From Bacillota bacterium (GTDB lineage Bacteria; Bacillota; Clostridia; Peptostreptococcales; Anaerovoracaceae), in assembly GCA_019420525.1 (NCBI GenBank), contig JAHZHA010000037.1, positions 1-15,561 on the forward strand: a DNA stretch of 15,561 bases, given 5' to 3'. The position numbers and the translations under genes are program-made. The notes beneath the pieces were generated by a model. The model worked only from the letters and a program-made list of their open reading frames with translations, made no database searches and was not told the DNA's origin. Each line of letters starts with the position of its first letter. The stretch's first letter is position 1. This document shows, in pieces, positions 1 through 7,528 of this stretch.

Positions 1-54
1 GATCGTACCGATGTTGATATGCGGTTTATTTCTCTCAAATTTTTCCTTAGCCAT
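1..54 (-). CDS. tuf: Elongation factor Tu, N-terminal fragment (cut by window edge)
   Basis: The first 18 codons read MAKEKFERNKPHINIGTI, the standard EF-Tu start just before the P-loop; the rest lies outside the window. EF-Tu carries aminoacyl-tRNA to the ribosomal A site as a GTP complex in the cytoplasm. The start is supported by an AGGAGG ribosome binding site (plus-strand cctcct at 63-68) eight bases before the ATG. It is the last visible gene of the str cluster, 125 bases after fusA. A second tuf C-terminus lies at the other end of the window, so the genome probably has two tuf genes. Confidence 0.95.
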   Translation of the reverse strand, partial: MAKEKFERNKPHINIGTI

Positions 55-82
55 TATAATTACCTCCTGATACGGGTGATGA

Positions 83-143
83 ACTTTCCCGCCCGCTCCG
101 ATCCGCGGCCATCCGCATGACACAGGCATATCAGCGGGAAAGT
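83..143 (-). promoter_or_regulatory. Long-range hairpin upstream of tuf
   Basis: In the fusA-tuf gap a perfect 10-base inverted repeat (ACTTTCCCGC at 143-134 on the minus strand and GCGGGAAAGT at 92-83) encloses 41 bases that contain further small GC-rich stems. The 3' arm ends 14 bases before the tuf ribosome binding site. There is no U-tract, so it is not an intrinsic terminator. It may be an mRNA processing or stability element, or may tune tuf translation; function is inferred only. Confidence 0.55.
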
Positions 144-179
144 ACAAATAATTATCTTAACTTTCAGTATTTCGCTTTA

Positions 180-2243
180 TTATTTTGTAACCTTTTCGAG
201 CAGGTTTGCAGGGAGCTGTTCGAAGTGATCCATCTGCATTACATATACGCCGCGGCCCTGTGTCTTGGATCTCAGGTCTGTCGCGTAACCGAACATTTCG
301 GAAAGCGGAACAAATCCTCTGACTGCAACCGTTCCGTTTCTCATGTCAGAACCCTCGATACGGCCTCTTCTCGAAGAAATATCTCCGATGATGTCGCCCA
401 TGTATTCTTCCGGAACGGTTACCTCTACCTTGAAGATAGGCTCGAGGAGTACCGGCTTTGCCTTTCTGGAAGCTTCCTTGAAGGCCATGGATGCGGCGAT
501 CTTGAATGCCATTTCAGAAGAGTCGACTTCGTGATAGGAACCATCGTACAGTTCTACGCCGACGTCTACAACCTGATAACCTGCCAGGATACCTGTCTGC
601 ATAGCTTCCTGAATACCTTCGTCGATCTTAGGAATGTATTCCTTAGGAATCGCACCGCCGACGATGGAATTCTTGAATTCGTATCCGGAACCAGGTTCTC
701 TCGGCGTAACCTTGATCTTGACGTGACCGTACTGTCCGCGTCCGCCGGACTGCTTCGCGTACTTGTAATCCACGTCTGCAGGCTCTGTGAGAGTTTCCTT
801 GTAGGAAACCTGCGGCTTGCCCACGTTCGCTTCAACCTTGAATTCTCTCAGAAGACGGTCAACGATGATATCCAGGTGGAGTTCTCCCATACCTGCGATG
901 ATCGTCTGACCGGTATCCTGATTTGTATACGTCTTGAACGTAGGATCTTCTTCTGCCAGCTTGGCCAGCGCGATGCCCATCTTTTCCTGGCCTGCCTTCG
1001 TCTTCGGCTCGATGGCGATTTCGATAACAGGATCAGGGAAGTCCATGGATTCGAGGATAATCGGATGCTTTTCATCACAGAGCGTATCGCCTGTCGTAGT
1101 GTCTTTCAGACCTACGGCCGCAGCGATATCGCCTGCATATACCTTTTCGATTTCTTCTCTCTTATTTGCGTGCATCTGAAGAATACGGCCGATTCTCTCT
1201 CTCTTTCCCTTTGTGGAATTGTACACGTAAGAACCGGAATCGAGAGTTCCAGAGTATACTCTGAAGAACGCCAGCTTACCTACAAACGGGTCTGCCATGA
1301 TCTTGAATGCCAGTGCAGCGAACGGTGCATTGTCGTCTGTCGGACTTTCCGCTTCTTCTTCTGTTCCCGGAAGCACACCTTTGATGGCAGGAATATCCAG
1401 CGGGGAAGGCATATAATCAACAACAGCATCCAGCATGAGCTGTACACCCTTGTTTTTATACGCGGAACCGCAGAGCATAGGAACCATCTCACCTGCGATT
1501 GTCGATTTTCTGATGGCTTTTTTGATATCCTTTTCAGATAATGTATCTTCTTCGAGATACTGCATCATCAGTTCTTCATCTGTTTCTGCAACAGATTCCA
1601 GCAGAGCATGTCTCCATTCATCTGCCAGTTCTTTCATATCTTCAGGAATTTCGGTCTCTTCGATTTCCTTGCCCAGATCGTCCTTATAGATCTCGGCCTT
1701 CATCTTGATGAGGTCGATGATACCTGTAAATGTCTCTTCCTTGCCGATAGGGAGCTGAACAGGAACGGCATTTGCCTTCAGTCTGTCCTTAACCATATCC
1801 ACAACGTGATAGAAGTCGGCACCCATGATATCCATCTTATTGACGAAAATCATTCTCGGAACGCCGTATCTTTCTGCCTGTCTCCAGACTGTCTCCGACT
1901 GAGGTTCTACACCTCCCTTTGCACAGAGAACCGTAACCGCACCGTCAAGTACGCGGAGAGATCTCTCTACTTCTACGGTAAAGTCAACGTGTCCCGGCGT
2001 ATCGATGATGTTGATTCTGTTTCCTTTCCACTGAGCTGTCGTCGCAGCGGAAGTGATGGTGATGCCTCTTTCCTGTTCCTGCGCCATCCAGTCCATCTGA
2101 GCAGCGCCGTCATGAGTTTCACCGATTTTATGTGTTCTGCCGGTATAGAACAGAATACGTTCTGTCGTAGTCGTCTTTCCGGCATCGATATGAGCCATGA
2201 TACCAATATTTCTGGTTTTTTCTAACGGAAATTGTCTAGCCAT
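180..2243 (-). CDS. fusA: Elongation factor G
   Basis: This 687-residue protein is full length for EF-G, the GTPase that drives tRNA-mRNA translocation on the ribosome and, with RRF, ribosome recycling. The GTP-binding motifs are intact: AHIDAGKT at residues 17-24, DTPGH at 81-85 and NKMD at 135-138. The switch I region (RGITITSAATT, about 59-69) and the later domains, including SGGRGQYGHVKI of domain IV and RRGRIEG near the C-terminal end, are present. The ATG is preceded by AAAGGAGGAG, so the start is secure. It sits 78 bases after rpsG and 125 bases before tuf, the usual str order. No odd residues were seen. Confidence 0.98.
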   Translation of the reverse strand: MARQFPLEKTRNIGIMAHIDAGKTTTTERILFYTGRTHKIGETHDGAAQMDWMAQEQERGITITSAATTAQWKGNRINIIDTPGHVDFTVEVERSLRVLDGAVTVLCAKGGVEPQSETVWRQAERYGVPRMIFVNKMDIMGADFYHVVDMVKDRLKANAVPVQLPIGKEETFTGIIDLIKMKAEIYKDDLGKEIEETEIPEDMKELADEWRHALLESVAETDEELMMQYLEEDTLSEKDIKKAIRKSTIAGEMVPMLCGSAYKNKGVQLMLDAVVDYMPSPLDIPAIKGVLPGTEEEAESPTDDNAPFAALAFKIMADPFVGKLAFFRVYSGTLDSGSYVYNSTKGKRERIGRILQMHANKREEIEKVYAGDIAAAVGLKDTTTGDTLCDEKHPIILESMDFPDPVIEIAIEPKTKAGQEKMGIALAKLAEEDPTFKTYTNQDTGQTIIAGMGELHLDIIVDRLLREFKVEANVGKPQVSYKETLTEPADVDYKYAKQSGGRGQYGHVKIKVTPREPGSGYEFKNSIVGGAIPKEYIPKIDEGIQEAMQTGILAGYQVVDVGVELYDGSYHEVDSSEMAFKIAASMAFKEASRKAKPVLLEPIFKVEVTVPEEYMGDIIGDISSRRGRIEGSDMRNGTVAVRGFVPLSEMFGYATDLRSKTQGRGVYVMQMDHFEQLPANLLEKVTK

Positions 2244-2303
2244 ATTCGCTCCTCCTTTCCGGACTTCTTTAAAAGTCTCAAAATTCTTATCTTAAAATAT
2301 CCG

Positions 2304-2326
2304 GGTAATCCGAAAATCAGATTACC
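2304..2326 (-). promoter_or_regulatory. Hairpin enclosing the rpsG stop codon
   Basis: A 9-bp stem (GGTAATCTG / CGGATTACC, one G-U pair) with the loop ATTTT spans the last bases of rpsG; the TAA stop codon lies inside the 5' arm. It is followed by CGGATATTTTAAG, which lacks a firm U-tract, so a terminator is unlikely and fusA follows 61 bases on. A role in mRNA processing or stability, or in coupling rpsG termination to fusA, is conceivable but not shown. Confidence 0.5.
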
Positions 2327-2792
2327 ATCTGTAGTGTGCAAATGCTTTGTTGGACTCTGCCATCTTGTGCGTATCTTCCTTCTTCTTTACAGATGCGCCC
2401 GTGTTGTTTGCCGCATCCATAAGTTCCTTGGCGAGTCTTTCATACATATACTTTTCACCTCTGAGTCTCGTATACTTCGTGAGCCATCTGAGACCGAGAG
2501 TCTGTCTTCTGTCAGGTCTTACTTCGATAGGAACCTGATAGTTTGCACCGCCGACACGTCTCGCTTTTACTTCTACTACAGGCATGATGTTGTTCATCGC
2601 CTTTTCGAAGACTTCAAGAGGTTCTTCGCCGGTAGTTTCTTTAATCATATCGAAAGCATCATATACGATGCTCTGTGCTACTCCCTTTTTACCGTCCAGC
2701 ATAATGTTGTTGATCAGCTTGGATACTACAACACTTCCGTAAACCGGATCAGGAAGTACTTCTCTCTTAGGAACGCTTCCTTTTCTAGGCAC
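2322..2792 (-). CDS. rpsG: 30S ribosomal protein S7
   Basis: S7 is a primary binder of the 3' major domain of 16S rRNA and nucleates assembly of the 30S head. With the GTG start chosen here the protein is 156 residues, the family's usual length, and begins VPRKG (fMet-PRKG), as S7 does; GAGGAGG lies eight bases upstream. A longer reading from 2861 would add 23 residues (MLRHVARAG...) that are not S7-like and come from the structured leader. The body contains RPDRRQTLGLRWLTKY and ends NKAFAHYRW as in other S7 proteins. The gene follows rpsL after an unusually long 233-base gap. Confidence 0.97.
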   Translation of the reverse strand: MPRKGSVPKREVLPDPVYGSVVVSKLINNIMLDGKKGVAQSIVYDAFDMIKETTGEEPLEVFEKAMNNIMPVVEVKARRVGGANYQVPIEVRPDRRQTLGLRWLTKYTRLRGEKYMYERLAKELMDAANNTGASVKKKEDTHKMAESNKAFAHYRW

Positions 2793-3026
2793 TTCTCTTC
2801 CCTCCTCATTCGTTATAATCCGCCGGAGCGGACTACCTGCTCTGGCCACATGCCGGAGCACAGGTACTCGACAGCCTTCAGCTGCCGTGGTGCGCAGATA
2901 TAATTCTGATTAGATATATATCATTCCTCATCATGCATCGCGTGAAATCTTCCGCAGTCTGTACGAAACGAGATCAGCATTTACGCGGTGAGGGCGCAAA
3001 AATAACTTACTTTTCTGAACTCAGGC
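2793..3026 (-). promoter_or_regulatory. Structured rpsL-rpsG intercistronic region, candidate regulatory RNA
   Basis: This 234-base gap holds no ORF of its own but at least three consecutive hairpins on the mRNA strand. The first (2887-2869) is CGGCAGC/GCTGTCG with a five-base loop. The second (2866-2834) is TACCT...AGGTA continued by GCTC/GAGC across a two-base bulge. The third (2834-2817) is AGTCCGC/GCGGATT with loop TCCG, about 13 bases before the GAGGAGG of rpsG. The eight-base word GCTCCGGC occurs twice. Further upstream a CGCGT/ACGCG pair may close a larger stem. In E. coli, S7 represses its own operon by binding the S12-S7 gap; a comparable role here is an inference. Confidence 0.5.
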
Positions 3027-3440
3027 TTATTTCTTAGGCGCTTTTGCACCGTACTTGGAACGAGCCTGCATTCTTCCGGATACGCCGGCAGTATCGAGTG
3101 TACCTCTTACGATGTGATATCTTACACCCGGGAGGTCCTTGACTCTTCCGCCTCTGATGAGCACGACGCTGTGCTCCTGGAGATTATGTCCGATACCAGG
3201 GATATAAGCGGTTACTTCCATACCGTTAGTCAGACGAACTCTGGCAACCTTTCTCAGAGCGGAGTTAGGCTTTTTCGGAGTTACCGTCTTTACGGATGTG
3301 CACACGCCTCTCTTCTGTGGAGACTTTGTGTCCGTAGGAACTCTCTTGAGAGAATTCATTCCTCTTAAGAGGGCCGGAGCAGTAGATTTCTTTACGGTCT
3401 TTTTACGACCTTCTCTTACCAACTGGTTAATAGTAGGCAT
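3027..3440 (-). CDS. rpsL: 30S ribosomal protein S12
   Basis: S12 lies at the decoding centre and controls translational accuracy. The protein is 137 residues from the ATG at 3440 (MPTINQLVREG), which has AAAGGAG upstream; an in-frame start at 3470 would add ten non-conserved residues. Residues about 27-42 form the insert typical of Gram-positive S12 compared with the 124-residue E. coli protein. The decoding motif TPKKPNSALRK (54-64) and the later GGRVKDLPGVRYH are intact, with lysines at the positions altered in streptomycin-resistant mutants, so the streptomycin-sensitive form is expected. It is the first gene of the str cluster. The L7Ae-family gene often found between rpoC and rpsL in Bacillota is absent. 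Confidence 0.98.
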   Translation of the reverse strand: MPTINQLVREGRKKTVKKSTAPALLRGMNSLKRVPTDTKSPQKRGVCTSVKTVTPKKPNSALRKVARVRLTNGMEVTAYIPGIGHNLQEHSVVLIRGGRVKDLPGVRYHIVRGTLDTAGVSGRMQARSKYGAKAPKK

Positions 3441-3528
3441 TCTTTTCTCCTTTCCTGCAGATTGTGTCAATTCTGACGCAAATGCATAATGATAATGAAT
3501 ATATATCTAAACCATTTAGGCTTAAATC

Positions 3529-3554
3529 AAAAACTCAGCGGATCACTGTCCGCT
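3529..3554 (-). terminator. Second, weaker terminator-like hairpin upstream of rpsL
   Basis: AGCGGA/TCCGCT pairs over a six-base loop (3554-3537), and after GAG a run of five U residues (3533-3529) follows. The stem is short and the U-tract is offset by three bases, so termination may be weak. It lies about 30 bases after the strong terminator at 3611-3583 and 89 bases before the rpsL start. Confidence 0.4.
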
Positions 3555-3582
3555 CTGCGCGCCTTTACAGACGAAAAGATAT

Positions 3583-3611
3583 AAAAACGGTGGCCGCGCA
3601 TGCAGCCACCG
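3583..3611 (-). terminator. Intrinsic terminator between rpoC and rpsL
   Basis: CGGTGGCTGC and GCGGCCACCG form a 10-bp stem with one G-U pair and the four-base loop ATGC, followed directly by UUUUU (3587-3583). This is a textbook intrinsic terminator. It can end rpoBC transcripts, but it also lies only about 18 bases after the expected start site of the promoter at 3665-3636, so it may act as an attenuator for the str cluster. Confidence 0.85.
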
Positions 3612-3635
3612 ATGATTCGCCGCAGACCGAATTTC

Positions 3636-3665
3636 AGTATATCACTCTCATACTGACAATGTCAA
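3636..3665 (-). promoter_or_regulatory. Sigma-A-type promoter downstream of rpoC
   Basis: TTGACA (3665-3660) and TATACT (3641-3636) are separated by 18 bases, with TGA just before the -10 box as in extended -10 promoters. Transcription would start near 3629 and meet the terminator hairpin about 18 bases later. It is the best promoter between rpoC and rpsL, so it is the likely str promoter if readthrough is controlled. A weaker candidate, TTGATT (3530-3525) with an AT-rich -10 region near 3505-3500, lies after both hairpins but has poor (about 19-base) spacing. Confidence 0.7.
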
Positions 3666-3696
3666 TCATATATTTTATCGGCTTTTTGTTAAATTT

Positions 3697-6600
3697 TTAT
3701 TCCTGGATTTCAGAAATTTCTTCCGTATCGTCTTCGATAAAGAGATTCTCTTCTTCTTCGACGGTTTCTGTCGTCATATTATCTTCGTGGTGAAAACTCT
3801 CTTCCGAATCATCCTGCAGCCCAGAAACAGTTCCGGCTTCTAAGCGTGCCGCCTCTGCTTCCTCGTTCTTTCTGCGTTTATATTCTTCCATTATGCTCAG
3901 ATTTTCGCCATAATCGAGATCGATATCTTTGTAAATCTTCATTCCCGTGCCGGCCGGAATCAGCTTTCCGATAATGACATTCTCCTTCAGACCTCTCAGA
4001 TGATCCGTCTTGCCCTTGATAGCCGCATCCGTAAGGACTCTCGTCGTCTCTTGGAAAGATGCTGCCGAAAGGAAAGAATCCGTAGCCAGAGAAGCTTTTG
4101 TGATACCCAGCAGAGAAACTTTACCTGTCGCAGGCTGGAGACCTTCCGCTTCAGCAGCAGCGTTCGCTTCATCAAATTCACGCTGCGTGTACAGAGCTCC
4201 CGGCAGGAGTTCCGTGTCACCCGGTTCATCGATCTTCACCTTGCCTAACATCTGGCTTACAATGACTTCGATGTGCTTGTCGTTGATATCTACACCCTGC
4301 ATCTTGTAAACCCGCTGAACTTCTTTGATGAGATACTGGTAAACGCCTTCCACGCCCTTTATTCTCAGAATATCATGCGGATTGAGAGGGCCCTGCGTAA
4401 TACCGTTTCCTGCCTGAATGAAGTCGCCTTCCTTTACTTTCAGTCTCGCTCCGTAAGGAATGACATAAACGGTTTCCTCATCGCCCATGATTTTGACTTC
4501 CGTCTTATTGTCTGTTCTCGATTCGATAGATACCACCGTCCCGTCAGCTTCGCAGATCTCAGCGAGACCTTTCGGCTTTCTCGCCTCGAAAAGTTCTTCG
4601 ACTCTCGGAAGACCCTGGGTGATATCGCCGCCGGCTACACCGCCTGTATGGAATGTACGCATCGTCAGCTGTGTTCCCGGTTCACCGATGGACTGTGCGG
4701 CCATGATGCCTACAGCTTCACCGATATTGACCGTCTCACCCGTTGCGAGGCATCTGCCGTAACATTTCGCGCAGACACCGATCGTGCTTCTGCAGGTGAG
4801 AACTGAACGGATCTTCACAGTTTCAATGCCGGCTTCCTCGACGGCTTCTGCCTGAGCGTCGGTGATCTCTTCATTTTTTGCCACCAGGAGTTCACCTGTC
4901 TCCGGATGATAGATATCTTCGCTGGCAGTTCTTCCGGCAATTCTGAGTTTCAGAGATTCGATGACCTCCTTGCCGTCTGCAAATGCGCTCACTTCGATGC
5001 CTTCATCGGTGCCGCAGTCAATCTCTCTGACAATGACATTATGGCTGACATCTACGAGACGTCTCGTCAGATAACCGGAGTCGGCCGTTCTCAGAGCCGT
5101 ATCGGACAGACCCTTACGTGCCCCGTTGGAAGAAATGAAGTAGTCCAGAATAGAAAGGCCTTCACGGAAGTTCGCCGTGATCGGGATTTCGATGGTCTTA
5201 CCGGAGGCGTTAGCCATGAGACCTCTCATTCCGCCGACCTGTTTGATCTGGTTCTTACTTCCCCGGGCTCCGGAGTGTGCCATGATGAAGAGATTGTTCA
5301 GAGAACCGAGTGAATCCATCAGTTCGTCCGCGATCTTTTCCGTCGTAGTATTCCACGTCTGAATGACCTTTTCGTATCTCTCTTCATCGGACATCAGACC
5401 GCGCCGATAAGCCGTCTGATATCTGTCTACCACTTCGTTAGCCTTCGCGATGATCTCAGGCTTGGAAGCAGGAATTTCCATGTCGGAAACGCTGATGGTA
5501 ACGGCAGCGATAGTGGAATAATGATATCCCATGGATTTGATATGGTCCAGCATCTCCGCTGTTCCCGTATTTCCATGAGCTTTATAGCATTTGTCGATAA
5601 TCTGTCCCAGCTTTTTCTTGTCGCACAGGAAGTCGATTTCGAGGCTGTACGGATCTTTCGTTCTGTCAACGAATCCCAGATCCTGAGGAATATTCTGATT
5701 GAAAATGAATCTTCCTACCGTGGATTCCACCAGTTGTCCCGGATCACTCTCGGACGTCTTCATTCTCACCTTTACGCGGGCGTGAATGCCGACGACATGC
5801 GAACTGTAAGCCATGATCAGTTCATCGTAATCAGCAAAGATTTTGCCGTCTCCCTTTTCCGCATACGTGTCCCTGTTATCGGAACCCGGATGCGTCAGAT
5901 AGTAACTTCCTAGGATCATATCCTGTGTCGGTGTAGTAATCGGAGAACCATCCTTTGGCGCCAGTATATTGTTTACGGAAAGCATCAGATAACGTGCTTC
6001 TGCCTGGGCTTCCACTGACAGCGGAAGGTGAACTGCCATCTGGTCTCCATCAAAATCGGCATTGTACGCCGTACAAACCAGTGGATGCAGCTTGATAGCT
6101 TTGCCTTCTACCAGCACTGGTTCAAATGCCTGAATTCCCAGTCTGTGAAGCGTCGGAGCACGGTTCAGAAGAACCGGATGCTCTTTGATAACTTCATCAA
6201 GAACATCCCAGACTTCCGGCTTTACTTTTTCTACCATGCGCTTTGCGCTCTTGATATTGTGAGCGATGTCATTTTCCACCAGCTTCTTCATGATAAACGG
6301 CTTGAACAGTTCCAGAGCCATCTTTTTCGGCAGACCACACTGATAGAACTTCAGCTCCGGTCCTACGACGATTACCGAACGTCCGGAATAGTCTACACGT
6401 TTGCCCAGCAGATTCTGTCTGAAACGGCCCTGCTTGCCCTTGAGCATGTCGGAAAGAGACTTCAGCGGTCTTCCGCCCGGTCCCGTTACAGGACGTCCTC
6501 TTCGTCCGTTATCGATGAGAGCATCTACCGCTTCCTGAAGCATTCTCTTTTCGTTTCTAACGATGATATCAGGAGCTCCCAGATCCAGGAGACGCTTTAA

Positions 6601-7404
6601 TCTGTTGTTTCTATTGATAACCCGGCGGTACAGATCGTTTAAATCCGATGTTGCGAATCTACCGCCGTCCAGCTGTACCATAGGTCTCAGATCAGGCGGA
6701 ATGACCGGAATAACTTCCAGAATCATCCATTCCGGTTTATTTCCGGAAATCCGCAGAGCCTCAATGACTTCAAGACGTCTGACGATCCTGATTTTCTTCT
6801 GACCGCTGGCATCCTTGAGTTTTTCTCTCAGATCTGCTGAAAGCTGTTCGAGATCGATCTGTGTGAGCAGTTCCCGTACAGCTTCTGCACCCATGCCGGC
6901 TTTGAAAGAGTCTCCATAAGTGTCGCGGGCTTCTCTGTACTGAGCCTCCGTCAGGATCTCCTTATAGGCCAGATTTGTTCCATGACCCGGATCGGTGACG
7001 ATATACGCCGCAAAATAGAGCACTCTTTCGAGATTTCTCGGGGAAATGTCGAGAATAAGGCCCATTCTGCTCGGGATACCTTTAAAATACCAGATATGAG
7101 ATACTGGAGCCGCCAGTTCGATATGACCCATACGTTCACGTCTTACTTTCGACTTGGTGACTTCTACACCGCAGCGGTCGCAGACGATACCCTTGTAGCG
7201 GATCCTTTTATATTTACCGCAGTGGCATTCCCAGTCTTTCTGCGGTCCGAAAATTCTTTCACAATAAAGGCCATCTTTCTCAGGCTTTAAAGTCCTGTAA
7301 TTGATTGTTTCCGGTTTTGTAACCTCGCCTCTCGACCAGCTTCTGATCTTTTCCGTAGATGCGAGACTTATCTGTAATGATTCAAAATTATTCAGTTCGT
7401 GCAA
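3697..7404 (-). CDS. rpoC: DNA-directed RNA polymerase beta-prime subunit
   Basis: This is the catalytic largest subunit of RNA polymerase, 1235 residues from the TTG chosen here. Cysteines 60, 62, 75 and 78 form the N-terminal zinc finger. NADFDGD at 448-454 carries the three active-site aspartates. Cys797, 871, 878 and 881 form the second zinc site, and the trigger loop has Met915, Arg916 and His919. The large E. coli lineage-specific insertion is missing, as in Bacillota. The TTG start gives MHELNNFES, matching the family, and has AAGGGGGGA six bases upstream; an ATG at 7431 has no good site and would add nine residues. The last 50 or so residues form a low-complexity acidic tail. It is co-transcribed with rpoB. 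Confidence 0.98.
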   Translation of the reverse strand: MHELNNFESLQISLASTEKIRSWSRGEVTKPETINYRTLKPEKDGLYCERIFGPQKDWECHCGKYKRIRYKGIVCDRCGVEVTKSKVRRERMGHIELAAPVSHIWYFKGIPSRMGLILDISPRNLERVLYFAAYIVTDPGHGTNLAYKEILTEAQYREARDTYGDSFKAGMGAEAVRELLTQIDLEQLSADLREKLKDASGQKKIRIVRRLEVIEALRISGNKPEWMILEVIPVIPPDLRPMVQLDGGRFATSDLNDLYRRVINRNNRLKRLLDLGAPDIIVRNEKRMLQEAVDALIDNGRRGRPVTGPGGRPLKSLSDMLKGKQGRFRQNLLGKRVDYSGRSVIVVGPELKFYQCGLPKKMALELFKPFIMKKLVENDIAHNIKSAKRMVEKVKPEVWDVLDEVIKEHPVLLNRAPTLHRLGIQAFEPVLVEGKAIKLHPLVCTAYNADFDGDQMAVHLPLSVEAQAEARYLMLSVNNILAPKDGSPITTPTQDMILGSYYLTHPGSDNRDTYAEKGDGKIFADYDELIMAYSSHVVGIHARVKVRMKTSESDPGQLVESTVGRFIFNQNIPQDLGFVDRTKDPYSLEIDFLCDKKKLGQIIDKCYKAHGNTGTAEMLDHIKSMGYHYSTIAAVTISVSDMEIPASKPEIIAKANEVVDRYQTAYRRGLMSDEERYEKVIQTWNTTTEKIADELMDSLGSLNNLFIMAHSGARGSKNQIKQVGGMRGLMANASGKTIEIPITANFREGLSILDYFISSNGARKGLSDTALRTADSGYLTRRLVDVSHNVIVREIDCGTDEGIEVSAFADGKEVIESLKLRIAGRTASEDIYHPETGELLVAKNEEITDAQAEAVEEAGIETVKIRSVLTCRSTIGVCAKCYGRCLATGETVNIGEAVGIMAAQSIGEPGTQLTMRTFHTGGVAGGDITQGLPRVEELFEARKPKGLAEICEADGTVVSIESRTDNKTEVKIMGDEETVYVIPYGARLKVKEGDFIQAGNGITQGPLNPHDILRIKGVEGVYQYLIKEVQRVYKMQGVDINDKHIEVIVSQMLGKVKIDEPGDTELLPGALYTQREFDEANAAAEAEGLQPATGKVSLLGITKASLATDSFLSAASFQETTRVLTDAAIKGKTDHLRGLKENVIIGKLIPAGTGMKIYKDIDLDYGENLSIMEEYKRRKNEEAEAARLEAGTVSGLQDDSEESFHHEDNMTTETVEEEENLFIEDDTEEISEIQE

Positions 7405-7470
7405 GGAGTGTCCCCCCTTTTCTGTCCTCATCAAAAATAGTGGTTACTTTTTGCATTCTCCGATAGTTCC

Positions 7471-7509
7471 GCCGGAGGACTGCAGAATCCTCTCCTGCAG
7501 TCCTCCGGC
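7471..7509 (-). repeat. Perfect 15-bp inverted repeat between rpoB and rpoC
   Basis: GCCGGAGGACTGCAG and CTGCAGTCCTCCGGC form a perfect 15-bp stem with a nine-base loop, 19 bases after the rpoB stop codon. No U-tract follows, so it is not an intrinsic terminator. As RNA it would be very stable and could be an RNase III-type processing site or a stability element that sets rpoB to rpoC ratios. The 5' arm hides a GGAGGA sequence with no start codon near it. Confidence 0.8.
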
Positions 7510-7528
7510 TGATATTCCCGGAAAATCT

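Noticed and set aside
117..1541. Long plus-strand open frame of 474 codons opposite fusA
   Set aside because: It lies fully antisense to a certain EF-G gene, has no ribosome binding site or recognisable domain, and is rich in Cys, Arg, Phe and His as expected for a mirror frame of a codon-biased gene.
2793..2861. Longer start for rpsG adding 23 residues
   Set aside because: The added residues are not S7-like, lie in the structured leader, and the GTG at 2792 has the correctly spaced GAGGAGG.
2880..2960. Promoter inside the rpsL-rpsG gap (AT-rich TGATATATAT region)
   Set aside because: AT-rich -10-like words are present but no -35 box with acceptable match and spacing was found.
3464..3793. 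Plus-strand open frame of 109 codons across the rpoC-rpsL gap
   Set aside because: It runs backwards through the terminators and the end of rpoC, has no ribosome binding site, and encodes a low-complexity Ser/Ile-rich product.
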